Below are positions 1 through 6,880 of a DNA stretch of 13,854 nucleotides, piece by piece (within the stretch, counting starts at the first letter, position 1; each line of letters opens with the position of its first letter). The stretch comes from CAWHOW01 sp050013795 (lineage in GTDB: Bacteria > Bacteroidota > Bacteroidia > Bacteroidales > CG2-30-32-10). The position numbers and the translations under genes are program-made. The notes under the pieces were generated by a model. The model was given only the letters and a program-made list of their open reading frames with translations. It searched no databases and was not told where the DNA came from. The stretch is taken from assembly GCA_050013795.1 (NCBI GenBank), contig JBEKEO010000066.1, forward strand, positions 1 to 13,854, read 5' to 3'.

Positions 1-210
1 CCTGTTTTCAAATATTTCCTCCAGATTGTCTGTAACAGGTGTAAATTCCGATAGCTTTCCGTTTAATTCTTCTTTCATTTCAAGTCCAATACTGTTAGCG
101 CGCTTCGATATTACTACGACAGATTCGTAAAGATTTCCTGTCGGTTTCACAAAATCAGTTATTTCACGTGTTACTGTATTGCCTTCGGTTTTTAGTTTTT
201 TGTAATCCAT
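1..210 (-). CDS. rpoZ: RNA polymerase omega subunit, Bacteroidota type (3' end cut by window edge)
   Basis: The minus strand opens with ATG at 208-210 and stays open for 70 codons to the window edge, so the C-terminus is missing. The translation starts MDYKKLKTEGNTVTREITDF and contains the stretch NLYESVVVISKRANSIG, which matches the Rpb6/omega core: the conserved YE followed by a helix with KRAN. The visible part ends LEEIFENR, also typical of Bacteroidota omega. Omega is the small RNA polymerase subunit that helps fold and hold the beta' subunit. The start lies 6 bp after the bamD stop with no promoter-like element between, so the two are probably co-transcribed. In Bacteroidota the next gene is usually coaBC, which would lie outside the window. 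The assignment is from sequence pattern and gene order. Confidence 0.85.
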   Translation of the reverse strand, partial: MDYKKLKTEGNTVTREITDFVKPTGNLYESVVVISKRANSIGLEMKEELNGKLSEFTPVTDNLEEIFENR

Positions 211-216
211 GAGTCG

Positions 217-1032
217 TTATGATTTATTATTTTTGTATTTATCAGTTACTTTCTTTGAATTCTTTTTTATTGCTTCTGCTTCCTTTATGTATTTTGTCTG
301 TGGGAATACTTCGAGTAAATTATTATAAGCATCTAATGCGGCCTGGTAACGTTCCTGCTTTTTGTATTCAACACTATTGCTTGCATATAGATACCATGCT
401 TTCATAATATAAAAAAGACAATCCTCCTTGTATCTGGATTCAGGATAATCCTTAATTGTATTCTTAAAAGATACAACAGCAGCTCGGTATTCCTGTGTTT
501 TGAAATACAATTTTGAAATTTCAAATTCTTTTGTTTCAAGTTTAATCCTAAGCTCATCAATCAATTTATTGCATATTGTAACTGAATCACTTTTAGGATA
601 TGAATTGGTATAAAATTGAAGCTCTTTTATTGCATCATTAGTGCTTGATTGGTCAAGCGAATAATCAGGTGATTCAAGATAAGAGCAATAAGCGCTCATA
701 AATTGGGCTTCCCTTGCATATGGACTGCGCGGATATGTAGTTGCAAAAGATTTGAAATAAAATGAAGCAGAAATATAATCACTTGTTCCGTAAAAGCAAT
801 AAGCATAATAATACGCAACCTTTTCACCTTTGGCTGTTCCCCTGTAATAATTTATAAGCTCATCAAACAACTGCTGGGCATGGAAATAATCGTCTTTTAA
901 GTAATAAGCTTCAGCAGCTTTGTATTTGTCATCCAGGTTAGTGCTTTTTTGAATCTTATGGAATTGCCCGCAGGAAATAACAAAAATTGTAACAAAAAGA
1001 ATTACTGAAATATAAGCTGTCTTTTTAAACAT
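217..1032 (-). CDS. bamD: Outer membrane assembly lipoprotein BamD
   Basis: The 271-residue protein starts with a lysine-containing n-region and hydrophobic core ending in the lipobox VISC, so Cys21 is the predicted lipidated residue. The mature part is helical and TPR-like: repeats of the form YFHAQQLFDELI (about 48-59), DYISASFYFKSFATTYP (about 85-101), EYRAAVVSFKNTIKDYP and a last one ending NLLEVFPQTKYIKEAEA. This matches the BamD/YfiO family, which sits on the inner face of the outer membrane and works with BamA to insert beta-barrel proteins. Length is normal for the family. It is the first gene of a bamD-rpoZ unit, an order common in Bacteroidota. A clear TTTTG-N18-TACTTTTG promoter lies just upstream and puts the expected transcript start almost at the ATG. 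The Lys/Asn-rich C-terminus is unremarkable. Confidence 0.9.
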   Translation of the reverse strand: MFKKTAYISVILFVTIFVISCGQFHKIQKSTNLDDKYKAAEAYYLKDDYFHAQQLFDELINYYRGTAKGEKVAYYYAYCFYGTSDYISASFYFKSFATTYPRSPYAREAQFMSAYCSYLESPDYSLDQSSTNDAIKELQFYTNSYPKSDSVTICNKLIDELRIKLETKEFEISKLYFKTQEYRAAVVSFKNTIKDYPESRYKEDCLFYIMKAWYLYASNSVEYKKQERYQAALDAYNNLLEVFPQTKYIKEAEAIKKNSKKVTDKYKNNKS

Positions 1033-1036
1033 CGTG

Positions 1037-1067
1037 CAAAAGTATAAAAATTGATTGAATTACAAAA
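1037..1067 (-). promoter_or_regulatory. Bacteroidota-type promoter of bamD-rpoZ
   Basis: Read on the minus strand, TTTTG at 1067-1063 (-33) and TACTTTTG at 1044-1037 (-7, consensus TAnnTTTG) are separated by 18 bp. The expected transcription start is only a few bases before the bamD ATG at 1032, suggesting a very short or absent 5' leader. Confidence 0.6.
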
Positions 1068-1140
1068 CGTAATTTATTGTGAATTCAGTTTATGGGTACT
1101 ATTTTCTTAATTTTTAAATATAAACTGATTAAAAAGTTTA

Positions 1141-1148
1141 TAGTTTTG
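1141..1148 (+). promoter_or_regulatory. Candidate -7 element for the serine palmitoyltransferase-like unit
   Basis: TAGTTTTG fits TAnnTTTG and lies about 38 bases before the TTG start at 1186. No convincing -33 TTTG is found at the right distance, so this is a weaker promoter call than that of the divergent bamD. Confidence 0.45.
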
Positions 1149-1185
1149 CAGTATAAATCAATAATATTCATTTAAATTATTCACA

Positions 1186-2457
1186 TTGGATCTTTTTGAA
1201 AAAGTAATGCAGAAAATGGGACCTCTCGGAATGTATTCCGAACAGGCCGATGGTTATTTCATGTTTCCTAAGTTAGAGGGTGAGATTGGCCCCAGAATGA
1301 AATTTATGGGTAAAGAACGGCTTATATGGAGTTTAAACAATTACCTGGGCTTAGCCAATCATCCCGAAGTAAGAAAAGTTGATGCAGATGCTGCTAAAGA
1401 ATGGGGACTTGCCGCTCCTATGGGCGCACGCATGATGTCAGGACAAACAAAGTACCACGAACAGCTTGAGAAAGAATTAGCAGCTTTTGTAGGTAAAGAA
1501 GATTCGTACCTTCTTAATTATGGTTACCAGGGAATGTTCTCTGTTATCGATAATATGGTCGACAGGAAAGATGTTATTGTGTACGATTCGGAAGCCCATG
1601 CCTGCATTATCGACGGAATGCGTTTACATATAGGGAAACGTTTTGTTTACCAGCATAACGATATTGAAAGCTGTGAAAAGCAATTACAACGTGCTACCAA
1701 GATTATTGAAGAAACCGGAGGAGGCATATTGGTGATTACCGAAGGTGTTTATGGCATGTCGGGTGCTCAGGGTAAGCTAAAAGAAATTGCCACACTCAAA
1801 AAGAAGTATAAATTCCGTTTTCTGGTTGATGATGCCCACGGTTTTGGTACGATGGGGAAAACCGGAGCAGGAACCGGTGAAGAACAGGGTTGCCAGGACG
1901 AGATTGATTTGTATTTCGGAACTTTTGCAAAATCAATGGCTGGAATAGGCGGTTTTATTGCCGGCAAAAAGGAAGTTGTTAAATACCTGCGCTTCAATAT
2001 GCGTTCGCAGATATATGCAAAATCGCTCCCCATGCCTATGGTTATTGGCTCGCTTAAACGTCTGGATATGATTAGAACCATGCCTGAACTTAGGGCGAAT
2101 TTATGGAAAATCGTAAATGCACTTCAGAAAGGCTATATTGAAAGAGGTTTCGACATAGGCGGTTCAAATACTCCTGTAACTCCAGTACATCTTAATGGCG
2201 GTATTCCAGAAGCTACGAATCTTGCTTTCGACCTTCGCGAAAACTTTAATATCTTCTGCTCTATTGTCGTTTACCCGGTTATACCGAAAGGAATGATAAT
2301 TTTACGTATCATTCCAACAGCAGTACATACCATTGACGATGTTAATTATACTCTGGATGCGTTTTCAAAAATTAAAGGAAAACTTGAAGCTGGAAAGTAT
2401 TCTCAAACAGACATGATTGATGTATCCAAGATATTTAGCGGAATACAGGATAAATAG
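1186..2457 (+). CDS. Alpha-oxoamine synthase, serine palmitoyltransferase-like (PLP-dependent)
   Basis: This 423-residue protein belongs to the alpha-oxoamine synthase branch of fold-type I PLP enzymes (KBL, AONS, ALAS, SPT). Visible landmarks are WSLNNYLGLANHP near the N-terminus, the substrate/cofactor stacking His in SEAHAC (H138), the PLP-binding DDAHGFG (D215, D216, H218) and the internal aldimine lysine in GTFAKSMAG (K249). Bacteroidota proteins of this kind condense an acyl-CoA with L-serine, giving 3-ketosphinganine for sphingolipids; the close relative cysteate fatty-acyltransferase makes the sulfonolipid base instead, and I cannot separate the two by eye. The start is TTG: no upstream in-frame ATG exists, and family members that I recall begin MDLFEK as here. 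The next gene begins 3 bp after the stop, so the two are likely one transcript. Confidence 0.85.
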   Translation: MDLFEKVMQKMGPLGMYSEQADGYFMFPKLEGEIGPRMKFMGKERLIWSLNNYLGLANHPEVRKVDADAAKEWGLAAPMGARMMSGQTKYHEQLEKELAAFVGKEDSYLLNYGYQGMFSVIDNMVDRKDVIVYDSEAHACIIDGMRLHIGKRFVYQHNDIESCEKQLQRATKIIEETGGGILVITEGVYGMSGAQGKLKEIATLKKKYKFRFLVDDAHGFGTMGKTGAGTGEEQGCQDEIDLYFGTFAKSMAGIGGFIAGKKEVVKYLRFNMRSQIYAKSLPMPMVIGSLKRLDMIRTMPELRANLWKIVNALQKGYIERGFDIGGSNTPVTPVHLNGGIPEATNLAFDLRENFNIFCSIVVYPVIPKGMIILRIIPTAVHTIDDVNYTLDAFSKIKGKLEAGKYSQTDMIDVSKIFSGIQDK

Positions 2458-2460
2458 AAA

Positions 2461-3165
2461 ATGAATACTAAAACTTTTTTCAAAATAACTTACGGTCTTT
2501 TCGTGGTAAGTTCAAAATATGGCGATAAAATGAGTGGCTTTGTTTCGAATACCGTTTTCCAGGTAACCGCTGAACCTGCTCAACTTGCAATAGTTTGCAG
2601 CAAAAACAATTTTACTACCAACCTTATCAGTCAAAGCAATGCTGTAGGAATTTCTTTACTGCAAAAAGAAACCAGTCAGGAAACCATGAGCACCTTTGGA
2701 TACAAATCAGGAAAAGACATTAATAAGTTTGAAAACTTTAAATATAAGATAGGGAAAACAGGTGTCCCGATTCTACTGAATGATACTCTTGCCTATTTTG
2801 AAAGTGAGATAGTGCAAAAGTATGATGTGGGAACTCATATCATATTCATTGGTAAAGTAATTGATGGCGACATACTTAATGATAAATTAGAGCCCCTCAC
2901 CTACTCTTATTATCGTGATGTAAAGAAAGGGAAAGCACCTAAGAATGCACCTACTTATATGGATCCTGAAAAATTAATAAAGAAAGTTGTTTCCGGTAAC
3001 AGAGATACATACAAATGCGGCGCCTGTGGTTACCTGTATGATCCAAACGAAGGCGACCCTTCAGGAGAGATACCTGCAGGAACTGATTTCAATGATCTTC
3101 CTGACGACTGGCACTGCCCTGTTTGTGGGGTTGATAAGAGTTTTTTCAGTAAAGTTGAAGGCTAA
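2461..3165 (+). CDS. Flavin reductase-like domain fused to C-terminal rubredoxin
   Basis: The 234-residue protein has two parts. Residues about 1-155 match the FMN-binding flavin reductase/split-barrel family (YGLFVVSS near the start, then FVSNTVFQVTAEPAQLAIVCSK, then VGTHIIFIGKV). Residues about 180-234 are a complete rubredoxin: C186-x2-C189 and C219-x2-C222 around YLYDPNEGDP and DLPDDWHCPVCG, ready to bind one iron. Such fusions are known as high-molecular-weight rubredoxins; in acetogens they pass electrons from NAD(P)H via FMN and rubredoxin to flavodiiron proteins for O2 or NO removal. The electron acceptor here is unknown. The ATG follows the preceding stop by only 3 bp, indicating translational coupling with the serine palmitoyltransferase-like gene, which suggests but does not prove a shared pathway. 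Confidence 0.85.
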   Translation: MNTKTFFKITYGLFVVSSKYGDKMSGFVSNTVFQVTAEPAQLAIVCSKNNFTTNLISQSNAVGISLLQKETSQETMSTFGYKSGKDINKFENFKYKIGKTGVPILLNDTLAYFESEIVQKYDVGTHIIFIGKVIDGDILNDKLEPLTYSYYRDVKKGKAPKNAPTYMDPEKLIKKVVSGNRDTYKCGACGYLYDPNEGDPSGEIPAGTDFNDLPDDWHCPVCGVDKSFFSKVEG

Positions 3166-3234
3166 AATTCTTATTTCATTATTTTATTTTAAACCAGATT
3201 CCTTTTTAAACAAATTATTGATTTTTTTTATAAA

Positions 3235-3267
3235 TTGCTTTAGTAATAAGCATTTTTATTACCTTTG
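3235..3267 (+). promoter_or_regulatory. Candidate promoter of the EF-G gene
   Basis: TTG at 3235-3237 and TACCTTTG at 3260-3267 match the -33 and -7 elements with a slightly long 22-bp spacer. The leader to the ATG at 3404 would be about 130 bases. It ends in AGAAGGGAAG, a purine-rich Shine-Dalgarno-like stretch that most other genes here lack. The remaining 3166-3234 is AT-rich with no other recognisable element. Confidence 0.5.
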
Positions 3268-3403
3268 CAGTCTTCTTTAGCAGTTGGCTGCCATTTATCC
3301 TTCCGGAAAATCTTTTGTCATTCATTGCTTTCAGAAAAACATAATTATACTATTTATTTACTTTAAAACGGCATCAGAAAAAAATTGAAAAGAAGGGAAG
3401 AAT

Positions 3404-5482
3404 ATGCCTTTAACAAAACTCAGAAACATAGGAATTGCTGCTCATATTGATGCAGGAAAAACTACAGTAACAGAACGCATCTTATTTTTTACGGGAGTAA
3501 ACCGTAAGACCGGTGAAGTACATGACGGACAGGCCACCATGGACTTCATGAAACAGGAACAAGAACGCGGTATTACAATTGCATCCGCAGCTATTTCATG
3601 TTTATGGAAAGATTCACAGATCAATATCATTGATACACCTGGTCACGTTGATTTTACAATAGAAGTAGAAAGATCTTTGCGTGTTATTGATGGAATGATA
3701 GCCGTGTTTTGCGCTGTTGGCGGTGTTGAACCACAAAGCGAAACTGTATGGAACCAGGCCGACCGCTATAAAGTGCCGCGTATTGCTTTTATTAATAAAA
3801 TGGACCGTACAGGTGCCGATTTCAGAAGTGTTGTTAAACAGTTGAATAAAACTCTCGATGCAAAAGCAATTGCATTTCAGCTTCCAATGGGTTCCGAAGA
3901 CAATTTTCTTGGAATGATTGATATCATTGAACGAAAGGCATATACCTTTACTGATAAAGAAATAATCGAATCAGGTGTTCCTGATGAATACAAAGCAGCT
4001 TCTGAAGAGGCACGGAATATACTTGTAGAAAGATTAGCTGATTTCAATGAGGAGATTATGTCTCTTTATTTCGATGGAAAAGAAATACCTGCTGAATTAT
4101 TGAAAAAAACTGCAAGAGAAGCAACTTTGAAATTATTGATAACACCTGTATTCTGTGGTGCTGCTTATAAGAATAAAGGGGTTCAGCTTTTACTGGATGC
4201 CGTTGTTGACTATCTCCCCTCTCCTATTGATAAAGGCGCTATTGTTGGAATTGATATTGATGATACAGAAAAAACCCGTACAAGAAATCCAACAGTTAAA
4301 GATCCTTTTTCAGCACTGGCTTTTAAAGTTATTCATGATCCTTTTGTAGGTCAGCAGACTTTTGTAAGAGTCTATTCAGGCTCTCTTAAAAGCGGATTAC
4401 AAATTCTTAATTCTTCAAAAAATAAGCATGAAAGAATAGGGCGTTTACTTCGCATAAAAGCTAAAGAAAGAGAAGAAGTATTTGAAGCAGGCCCCGGTGA
4501 TATTGTTGCGCTTATTGGCATGAAATATACCAAGACAGGTGATACGTTATGTGATAACGATCAATCGCTTTTGCTCGAATCTATTCATATTCCTCAAACT
4601 GTTGTGGAACTGAAAATAATGCCACCCAAACCAAAAGATCAACAGAAACTAGGTGAAGCTCTTGGTAAACTTGCAAATGAAGATCCTTCTTTCAGGGTGC
4701 GTTTTAATGAAGAAACTGAAGAAACAGTCATTTCAGGTATGGGAGAACTTCACCTTGAAATAATCGTCGACAGGTTAAAGCATGAATTTAATGTGGATGT
4801 AGAAGTTGGCGAACCCGCTGTAGCATTCAGGGAAACTATTACAATGGAAGTGGAACACGATTTCAAATTTTCTAAGCAAACAGGTGGTAAAGGACAGTTT
4901 GCCAGAACGGAAATGAGAATTGAACCTAATGATGGAAAAGGTTTTGAATTTATTGATAAGATAAAAGGTGGCGCAATTCCTAATGAATATATTCCTTCCG
5001 TACAAAAAGGGATATTAAAAACATTGGAAGCAGGTATTATAGCAGGATTCCCTATAGTGGATGTTAAAGTTGTACTTCTTGATGGTTCCTATCATCCTGT
5101 TGATTCTTCAGACATGGCATTTCAAACATGCGCTTCTATATGCTTTAAACAAGCATTCCTGAAAGCAAATCCCATTCTCCTTGAACCTGTTATGAAAATT
5201 GAGATCAACACGCCTGACGATTATATCGGAGATGTAGTTGGTAATCTGAACAAACGTCGTGGAAAAATTGAATCTATGCGCCGATTCAGAAAAGGCTCAC
5301 AAAAATTAAATGGGTTTGTTCCTTTAATGGAAATGTTTGGCTATGCCACACAATTAAGAAACAGTTCAAGCGGACGAGCCAGTTATTCCATGGAGTTCTT
5401 TAAATACGTCCCCACGCCAAAAACTATTCAAGAAGATGTGCTTAAGAAACTGGAAGAAAAGAAAAGACTGGAAAAGCATTAA
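3404..5482 (+). CDS. fusA: Elongation factor G, spd/mitochondrial EF-G1-like paralogue
   Basis: A complete 692-residue translational GTPase. All G motifs are intact: AHIDAGKT (13-20), RGIT (55-58), DTPGH (77-81, with catalytic H81), NKMD (131-134) and the G5 region CGAAYKNKG (from 251). The domain IV loops are present (KQTGGKGQFA and DGSYHPVDSSDMAF with its tip histidine), as is the domain V stretch MEMFGYATQLRNSSSGRASY. It catalyses ribosome translocation and possibly recycling. Segments such as WKDSQINIIDTPGHVDFTI, CAVGGVEPQ, ESIHIP and a TIQEDVLKKLEEK tail resemble human GFM1 and the spirochaete/planctomycete/delta EF-G1 group. The usual Bacteroidota EF-G, as I recall it, has an insertion before DTPGH that is missing here. 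It is monocistronic, far from rpsL-rpsG. I infer a second EF-G paralogue. Confidence 0.9.
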   Translation: MPLTKLRNIGIAAHIDAGKTTVTERILFFTGVNRKTGEVHDGQATMDFMKQEQERGITIASAAISCLWKDSQINIIDTPGHVDFTIEVERSLRVIDGMIAVFCAVGGVEPQSETVWNQADRYKVPRIAFINKMDRTGADFRSVVKQLNKTLDAKAIAFQLPMGSEDNFLGMIDIIERKAYTFTDKEIIESGVPDEYKAASEEARNILVERLADFNEEIMSLYFDGKEIPAELLKKTAREATLKLLITPVFCGAAYKNKGVQLLLDAVVDYLPSPIDKGAIVGIDIDDTEKTRTRNPTVKDPFSALAFKVIHDPFVGQQTFVRVYSGSLKSGLQILNSSKNKHERIGRLLRIKAKEREEVFEAGPGDIVALIGMKYTKTGDTLCDNDQSLLLESIHIPQTVVELKIMPPKPKDQQKLGEALGKLANEDPSFRVRFNEETEETVISGMGELHLEIIVDRLKHEFNVDVEVGEPAVAFRETITMEVEHDFKFSKQTGGKGQFARTEMRIEPNDGKGFEFIDKIKGGAIPNEYIPSVQKGILKTLEAGIIAGFPIVDVKVVLLDGSYHPVDSSDMAFQTCASICFKQAFLKANPILLEPVMKIEINTPDDYIGDVVGNLNKRRGKIESMRRFRKGSQKLNGFVPLMEMFGYATQLRNSSSGRASYSMEFFKYVPTPKTIQEDVLKKLEEKKRLEKH

Positions 5483-5522
5483 GATCAAATTACATTATTT
5501 CTGATTTCTTGTATTATTTCAT

Positions 5523-5548
5523 TATTTTTGATTGCTCTAAATCAAAAA
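5523..5548 (+). promoter_or_regulatory. -7 element embedded in a 9-bp-stem inverted repeat before the DUF3795 gene
   Basis: TATTTTTG at 5523-5530 fits TAnnTTTG. It overlaps a perfect inverted repeat, TTTTTGATT (5525-5533) and AATCAAAAA (5540-5548), with a 6-base loop. The repeat ends 4 bases before the ATG at 5553 and has no following T-tract, so an operator or mRNA hairpin fits better than a terminator. No good -33 box is seen. Confidence 0.35.
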
Positions 5549-5552
5549 CAAT

Positions 5553-5840
5553 ATGAATATTTCGACATGCGGATTGGTTTGCGATGAATGCGAATTCTTC
5601 GGAAACAAGTGTACCGGCTGTAAAGCCATCAAAGGTCAAACATTCTGGGCATTGGAAATGATGCCTATCAAAACCTGTCCTCTATACGATTGTGCAGTAA
5701 ACCAAAGGAATCATAAAGATTGTGGTGCTTGCGCAGAACTGCCATGCAAAACCTTTGTCACAATGAAAGACCCTAATTCCACTGACGAAGAGCATAAAGA
5801 ATCATTGAAGAAAAGAGTGGCTATACTAAAAGGAGAGTAA
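5553..5840 (+). CDS. DUF3795-family cysteine-rich small protein
   Basis: The 95-residue protein carries ten cysteines (C6, C10, C13, C20, C23, C42, C47, C57, C60, C65) in the arrangement CGLVCDEC...CTGC...CPLYDC...CGACAELPC, the signature of the DUF3795 family. That spacing suggests binding of zinc or an iron-sulfur cluster, but the biochemical role of the family is not known to me. There is no signal peptide or membrane segment, so it is cytosolic. It lies 70 bp after the EF-G stop and may have its own promoter inside the inverted repeat just upstream. Its stop is only 3 bp from the stop of the convergent truA gene. The family call is confident; function is open. Confidence 0.8.
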   Translation: MNISTCGLVCDECEFFGNKCTGCKAIKGQTFWALEMMPIKTCPLYDCAVNQRNHKDCGACAELPCKTFVTMKDPNSTDEEHKESLKKRVAILKGE

Positions 5841-5843
5841 AGA

Positions 5844-6602
5844 TTATAATTCAAAAATATCTTCAGGATATTTTATTTCTTCAAGGAACAACCCTTGTGC
5901 AGGAACTGAATATCCAGCATCACAACGATTTTTGCTTTCAATAATCTTTCTGAATTCTGCTAAACTTATTTTCCCTTTTCCAACATCTATTAACGTTCCA
6001 ACAATTGCTCTTACCATATTTCTTAAAAAACGGTCAGCAATAATAGTAAATACAAGCAATCCATTTTCTTCTGTCCAGCGGACATGTAGTATTTTGCAGT
6101 TATTGGTCTTTACATCGGTATGTAGTTTAGAGAAACTGGTAAAATCAACATAATCGAACAAAGTGTTGGCTGCCTCATTCATTGCATCAACATCAAGATC
6201 ACCATAAATACGCCATGCGTAATTGTTATTGAATGGATCCTTTGAACGACAGATATAATATTTGTAAGTCCTTGAAATGGCGGTGAACCTTGCATGAGCT
6301 TCATTCTTAACCGGGAAAACATTTAAGATTGATATATCCAACGGCAGAACTGAATTCAACCTATAAACCAGATCATTAATTTGTTCCTTATTAAAGATAG
6401 TTTCAACATCAAAATGAGCAAAATAATTCCTTGCATGCACGCCTGTATCAGTACGACCTGCTCCAGTAATCTGTATATTTTCTTTTAGTATTACAGATAA
6501 AGTATTCTCTAATTCAGCCTGAACAGTATGTGCATTATCCTGCGATTGCCACCCATGGTAATTGGTTCCGTCGTAAGAAAGTTTTATGAAGTAGCGGGGC
6601 AT
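5844..6602 (-). CDS. truA: tRNA pseudouridine(38-40) synthase TruA
   Basis: The 252-residue product is a full-length TruA. It begins RYFIKLSYDGTNYHGWQSQ, the conserved N-terminal strand and loop, and holds the catalytic motif GAGRTDTGVHA with the nucleophilic aspartate at D52. Further family landmarks are ARFTAISRTYKYYI, FTSFSK and FLRNMVRAIVGTLIDVGKGKI near the C-terminus. The enzyme isomerises uridines 38, 39 and 40 in the anticodon stem of many tRNAs and acts as a cytosolic homodimer. It is a single-gene unit with its own TACTTTTG -7 element about 23 bases upstream, and it converges with the DUF3795 gene with 3 bp between the stop codons. Nothing is unusual in the coding sequence. Confidence 0.95.
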   Translation of the reverse strand: MPRYFIKLSYDGTNYHGWQSQDNAHTVQAELENTLSVILKENIQITGAGRTDTGVHARNYFAHFDVETIFNKEQINDLVYRLNSVLPLDISILNVFPVKNEAHARFTAISRTYKYYICRSKDPFNNNYAWRIYGDLDVDAMNEAANTLFDYVDFTSFSKLHTDVKTNNCKILHVRWTEENGLLVFTIIADRFLRNMVRAIVGTLIDVGKGKISLAEFRKIIESKNRCDAGYSVPAQGLFLEEIKYPEDIFEL

Positions 6603-6624
6603 CTTTTATCTGATCAATACTGTG

Positions 6625-6632
6625 CAAAAGTA
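6625..6632 (-). promoter_or_regulatory. -7 element of truA
   Basis: On the minus strand, TACTTTTG matches TAnnTTTG and is identical to the bamD -7 box, including flanking bases (TATACTTTTGCAC). The expected leader to the ATG at 6602 is under 20 bases. A matching -33 box is not evident. Confidence 0.5.
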
Positions 6633-6730
6633 TAAAAATAAACAGAACTATTCCTTTACTGATAATGACGACAAGAGCATAAGAGAATAAATATTCATCC
6701 TGTATTAAATTATAAATTTCTTAAAATATA

Positions 6731-6761
6731 GTTAATAATGTTAACTGTTAACAATATTAAC
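6731..6761. promoter_or_regulatory. 31-bp composite inverted repeat, candidate operator of the outer-membrane protein gene
   Basis: The left arm GTTAATAATGTTAAC (6731-6745) and right arm GTTAACAATATTAAC (6747-6761) are inverted copies matching at 14 of 15 positions around a single central T. Inside, GTTAAC-T-GTTAAC forms a nested palindrome, so the element has four GTTAA half-sites. It lies in the truA/outer-membrane-protein intergenic region, about 28 bp before a degenerate -7 box (6790-6797). That position suits a transcription factor that binds just upstream of the promoter. The cognate regulator is not encoded in the window. Confidence 0.55.
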
Positions 6762-6789
6762 ATTTAAAAATAAGCTTATGGCATAACTA

Positions 6790-6797
6790 TTGTTTTG
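6790..6797 (+). promoter_or_regulatory. Degenerate -7 element before the beta-barrel protein gene
   Basis: TTGTTTTG differs from TAnnTTTG at one base and is followed by CA as at the other -7 boxes here. No -33 TTTG is present, which fits a promoter that needs an activator, possibly acting at 6731-6761. The leader would be about 45-75 bases depending on the start codon. Confidence 0.35.
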
Positions 6798-6880
6798 CAA
6801 TTAGAAAGTATTTCTTTGAAAAAACAATTCAATATATACATCCGATCAACATGAAACCGCAACCTAAAAAAATCAAAAAC

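Noticed and set aside
2987..3280. Plus-strand frame overlapping the rubredoxin domain and the following gap
   Set aside because: It is out of frame with the clear rubredoxin cysteine motifs and has no supporting features.
3280..3300. Small GCAG-TTGG-CTGC hairpin in the EF-G leader as a riboswitch or attenuator
   Set aside because: A 4-bp stem without other conserved structure or T-tract is too weak to support a regulatory RNA.
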